Below, piece after piece: positions 6,697 to 8,327 of a stretch of 8,327 nt of DNA. The DNA is taken from positions 1 to 8,327 of the forward strand of contig JBGPLH010000130.1 in the NCBI GenBank assembly GCA_041486365.1, given 5' to 3'. Both the position numbers and the translations under genes were made by a program. The DNA comes from JBGPLH01 sp041486365 [NCBI: Thermodesulfobacteriota bacterium]. GTDB lineage: Bacteria; JAUYMQ01. The notes under the pieces were generated by a model that made no database searches, was not told the origin of the DNA, and worked only from the letters and a program-made list of their open reading frames with translations. Positions within the stretch are counted from its first letter, which is position 1, and every line of letters starts with the position of its first letter.

Positions 6697-6718
6697 CCGC
6701 GGAACGCCCCTTCCGCGG
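6697..6718 (+). terminator. Hairpin after the aldo/keto reductase
   Basis: CCGCGGAA (6697-6704) and TTCCGCGG (6711-6718) form a perfect 8-bp stem with a 6-nt loop, starting 5 nt after the stop codon. No T-run follows, so it is not a textbook intrinsic terminator; it may stop transcription with Rho or protect the mRNA 3' end. AACGCCCC (6703-6710) can instead pair perfectly with GGGGCGTT (6744-6751), giving a competing fold. Confidence 0.5.
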
Positions 6719-6749
6719 AAGCGCCGGACGCCGGGACCCTTCCGGGGCG

Positions 6750-6778
6750 TTGACCGCATTCACCTTCGGGCGGATAAT
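6750..6778 (+). promoter_or_regulatory. Strong sigma-70-type promoter of the membrane protein/flavin oxidase set
   Basis: TTGACC (6750-6755) and GATAAT (6773-6778) each match the consensus at 5 of 6 positions and are separated by exactly 17 bp. Transcription would begin near 6785, leaving a ~53-nt leader with a pyrimidine-rich tract (6802-6821) before the ribosome binding site. This is the best promoter match in the window. It should drive the genes from 6838 onward. Confidence 0.7.
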
Positions 6779-6837
6779 GCCGCCCGCTCGCGTCACGCGA
6801 TCCCTCGTTTCTCTTCTTTCTGCGGAGAGGTCCGCCG

Positions 6838-7332
6838 ATGGCGATCCCCGATGCAAACGCGGCGGAGCGCAGCGCCACGAGGGGCCACGCCGCGATTCTC
6901 TGGGCTCTCACCCTTCTCTTCTTTCTCCGCGTGCTGGGCCAGGTGCTCGCCGCGTTCCTGCACGTCGCGTGGCTCCCTCCCATGAAGGAGTGGATGTCGG
7001 GTCTCCTCCCCTACCCCGGGCTCCTGGCGAGCCAGATCCTCATCCTGATCTTCCAGGCCAAGGTGAACGGGGACCTCTCCTTCGGGCGCGGCTATTTCTT
7101 CGAGCCCAGGCCGAGGCTGGGGAGATTCCTGCGGGGCTTCAGTCTCGTGTACGCCGCAGGCATGGCCATCCGCTACGGGGTGACGATGACTCTCTTCCCG
7201 GAGAGGCGATGGCTGGGCACCGGAACGATCCCCATCGTCTTCCACTTCGTCCTGGCGGGCTGGCTCTTCACGCTGGCCCATGCGCTCTCCCGCGCACGTG
7301 AAGCCCGCGGAGCGAGCCTTGACCGAGCCTGA
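6838..7332 (+). CDS. Small polytopic membrane protein of unknown function
   Basis: A 164-residue protein that I do not recognise as a named family. It has about four hydrophobic helices (about 18-45, 56-73, 99-117 and 130-150), a charged loop rich in Arg, Phe and Tyr near residues 80-97 (RGYFFEPRPRLGRFLR), and a basic C-terminal tail. LRVLGQ in helix 1 and GLLPYPGLL before helix 2 look like conserved family signatures, but no catalytic motif stands out. The start is well supported: GGAGAGG (6824-6830) lies 7 nt before the ATG, downstream of the promoter at 6750. Its end overlaps the next gene by 14 bp, so both are translated from one message. The context suggests a membrane anchor or electron-transfer partner of the exported flavin oxidase encoded two genes downstream; that is inference. 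Confidence 0.85.
   Translation: MAIPDANAAERSATRGHAAILWALTLLFFLRVLGQVLAAFLHVAWLPPMKEWMSGLLPYPGLLASQILILIFQAKVNGDLSFGRGYFFEPRPRLGRFLRGFSLVYAAGMAIRYGVTMTLFPERRWLGTGTIPIVFHFVLAGWLFTLAHALSRAREARGASLDRA
7309..7312 (+). promoter_or_regulatory. Ribosome binding site favouring a TTG start
   Basis: GGAG lies 6 nt before the TTG at 7319. The alternative ATG at 7280 and GTG at 7298 have no comparable site upstream and would add an un-family-like N-terminal extension. The start context therefore points to TTG. Confidence 0.5.
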
Positions 7333-7969
7333 CGTCGCCCTCACGGACTTCGCCCTGGCCGTGGAGTGCGCCCTGCTCGCGCGCCTCCTGGGGCGGGCCG
7401 GTCCCGCCGCGAGCCGGTTGCGCGTGACCTTCGTCGTCTTCTTCGCCTCCATCGGCGCGAGCGCGCTCGCCGGAGGCGCGATGCACGGCTTTTGCCTTGA
7501 GGCGTCGGGCGCGGGGCACCGGCTGCTCTGGCCCGCGACGCTCCTGGGGATCGGCGTCACCGCCGCGGCGGCCTGGATCGCGGGGGCCCGGATGCTCTTG
7601 CGCCCGCCCTTCGCGCGCGTGATCACCTGGGCGGCCGCCTTGGGTTTCGCGGCCTATGCCGCGCGCGTCCTTTCAGGATCCCAGGAGTTCCGGGTCGCCG
7701 TCCTCTTCTACCTGCCGGCCGCGCTCTTCCTCACGATCGCCCACCTCGTCCTCTTCGTCCGGACACGCGCGCGGGAGATCGGGATCGGCCTCGCGGGACT
7801 GGGCTTGAGCTTCGCGGCGGCCTTCGTCCAGCAGGCGCGCGTGGCCCTGCACCCGGTGTATTTCACGCACAACGCGGTCTATCACGTGCTCCAGGGCATC
7901 GCCCTCTTCCTCATCTTCCTGGGCGCCCGCCGGCTGGCACGCGACGAAACGGAGACCCACAAGGATTGA
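7319..7969 (+). CDS. Seven-helix membrane protein, DUF6962-like
   Basis: A 216-residue protein with seven predicted helices (about 7-24, 36-58, 69-91, 99-118, 125-148, 154-177 and 184-203). From memory it resembles proteins labelled DUF6962, whose function is unknown; this needs a profile search. Unusual polar residues lie in or at the ends of helices: E16, S44, S48, H56, H142, H184, N185, H189 and Q192, the last four in the motif THNAVYHVLQ. Such residues could bind a metal or heme, or form an active site like that of the CREST membrane hydrolases. I chose the TTG start at 7319 (GGAG at 6-nt spacing, N-terminus TEPDVALTD); an ATG at 7280 would add 13 residues and lengthen the overlap with the upstream gene. 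As placed, it overlaps that gene by 14 bp. The next gene follows after 12 bp with its own strong ribosome binding site, so the three form one operon. Confidence 0.85.
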   Translation: MTEPDVALTDFALAVECALLARLLGRAGPAASRLRVTFVVFFASIGASALAGGAMHGFCLEASGAGHRLLWPATLLGIGVTAAAAWIAGARMLLRPPFARVITWAAALGFAAYAARVLSGSQEFRVAVLFYLPAALFLTIAHLVLFVRTRAREIGIGLAGLGLSFAAAFVQQARVALHPVYFTHNAVYHVLQGIALFLIFLGARRLARDETETHKD

Positions 7970-7981
7970 AAGGAGGCTGCC

Positions 7982-8327
7982 ATGCTGACGCGAAGAGAGC
8001 TGCTCGCGATGAGCGCGCGGGCCTGCGTGGCCGCGGGTCTCTCGCCCCCGGCCTGGGCGTGGGCGAAGGGGGAGCCGGCCGGCGTGGTCGTGAACGACAT
8101 CCACTCGCAGTTGAACGCCACGCGGGTGCGGCGCGTCGTGAAGCCTGAATCTTTCGATGGCCTCTCCTCCGCCCTGCGGGACGCGCGCGCCCAGCGGCTT
8201 CCCGTGAGCGTGGCCGGCGGCCGTCACGCGATGGGCGGCCAGCAGTTCGCCGAGGGAAGCGTCCTCGTGGACATGAACGGCATGGGCCGGGTGCTGTCCT
8301 TCGATCCCGATGCGGGTGTCGTCGAGG
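7982..8327 (+). CDS. Tat-exported FAD-linked oxidase (partial)
   Basis: The first 115 codons of a flavin-dependent oxidase; the frame is open at the right window edge. The N-terminus is a twin-arginine-type signal: TRRELL (3-8), a hydrophobic stretch and a cleavage-like AWAWA (24-28). From about residue 48 the sequence fits the FAD_binding_4 (PCMH-type) fold: RRVVKPESFDGL, the PVSVAGGRHAMGGQ loop (74-87) and VLVDMNGMGRVLSFDPDAGVVE. In this fold the His of the G-x-R/G-H loop (here H82) often carries covalently bound FAD, which would suit an exported enzyme. Relatives oxidise alcohols, sugars, lactones or hydroxy acids; the substrate cannot be told from this fragment. AAAGGAGG ends 5 nt before the ATG, the strongest ribosome binding site in the window, suggesting high translation. 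The catalytic substrate domain lies outside the window. Confidence 0.9.
   Translation, partial: MLTRRELLAMSARACVAAGLSPPAWAWAKGEPAGVVVNDIHSQLNATRVRRVVKPESFDGLSSALRDARAQRLPVSVAGGRHAMGGQQFAEGSVLVDMNGMGRVLSFDPDAGVVE

Noticed and set aside
6809-6926. 13-bp direct repeat TTCTCTTCTTTCT at 6809-6821 and 6914-6926
   Set aside because: One copy is in the leader and the other codes for a Leu/Phe stretch of helix 1. Pyrimidine runs arise easily in membrane-protein genes; likely chance.
5643-6985. Two 446-codon open frames, one on each strand
   Set aside because: Both cover the aldo/keto reductase, whose catalytic tetrad and signal peptide prove the other frame; their products are low-complexity.
7280-7318. 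ATG start at 7280 for the seven-helix protein
   Set aside because: No ribosome binding site precedes it and the added 13 residues do not resemble a conserved N-terminus; the TTG at 7319 has GGAG at 6-nt spacing. Not fully excluded.

Overview
This is an 8.3 kb stretch of very GC-rich bacterial DNA (roughly 70% by eye). The third codon position is almost always G or C, which creates many long false ORFs on the opposite strands. Two proteins carry twin-arginine (Tat) signals, there are several polytopic membrane proteins, and start codons are tightly packed. This fits a free-living, high-GC, probably Gram-negative-type soil or sediment lineage such as Acidobacteriota, Myxococcota, Gemmatimonadota or Eisenbacteria. 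The sequence alone does not fix the phylum. I saw no rRNA or tRNA gene, CRISPR array, insertion sequence or prophage gene.

Left block, minus strand (1-3667): three genes read leftward with consecutive 4-bp overlaps. A GT-C-fold glycosyltransferase-like membrane protein (2012-3667) ends in ATGA at the start of an FAD/NAD(P)H oxidoreductase of the ferredoxin/rubredoxin reductase type (789-2015). That gene ends in CTGA, where a second polytopic membrane protein appears to start with a rare CTG codon (792 leftward, running off the window). A soluble flavin reductase is thus translationally sandwiched between two membrane proteins.

Middle block (3666-5544): a GFA/CENP-V-type zinc protein starts on the plus strand inside the same CATG that starts the glycosyltransferase on the minus strand. 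Its 3' end overlaps by 116 bp, tail to tail, with a SelO (YdiU) protein adenylyltransferase on the minus strand.

Right block, plus strand (5703-8327): an exported (Tat) aldo/keto reductase is transcribed divergently from selO. A hairpin follows its stop codon, and then comes the best promoter in the window (TTGACC-17 bp-GATAAT). This promoter probably drives a three-gene set: a small membrane protein of unknown function, a seven-helix membrane protein with intramembrane Glu/Ser/His residues, and a Tat-exported FAD-linked oxidase cut by the window end.

The most interesting part is this last set, which looks like a membrane-associated flavin oxidase module with two uncharacterised membrane partners. 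Next are the interlocked and overlapping start codons in the left block. No complete, clearly new defence or mobile system is visible.
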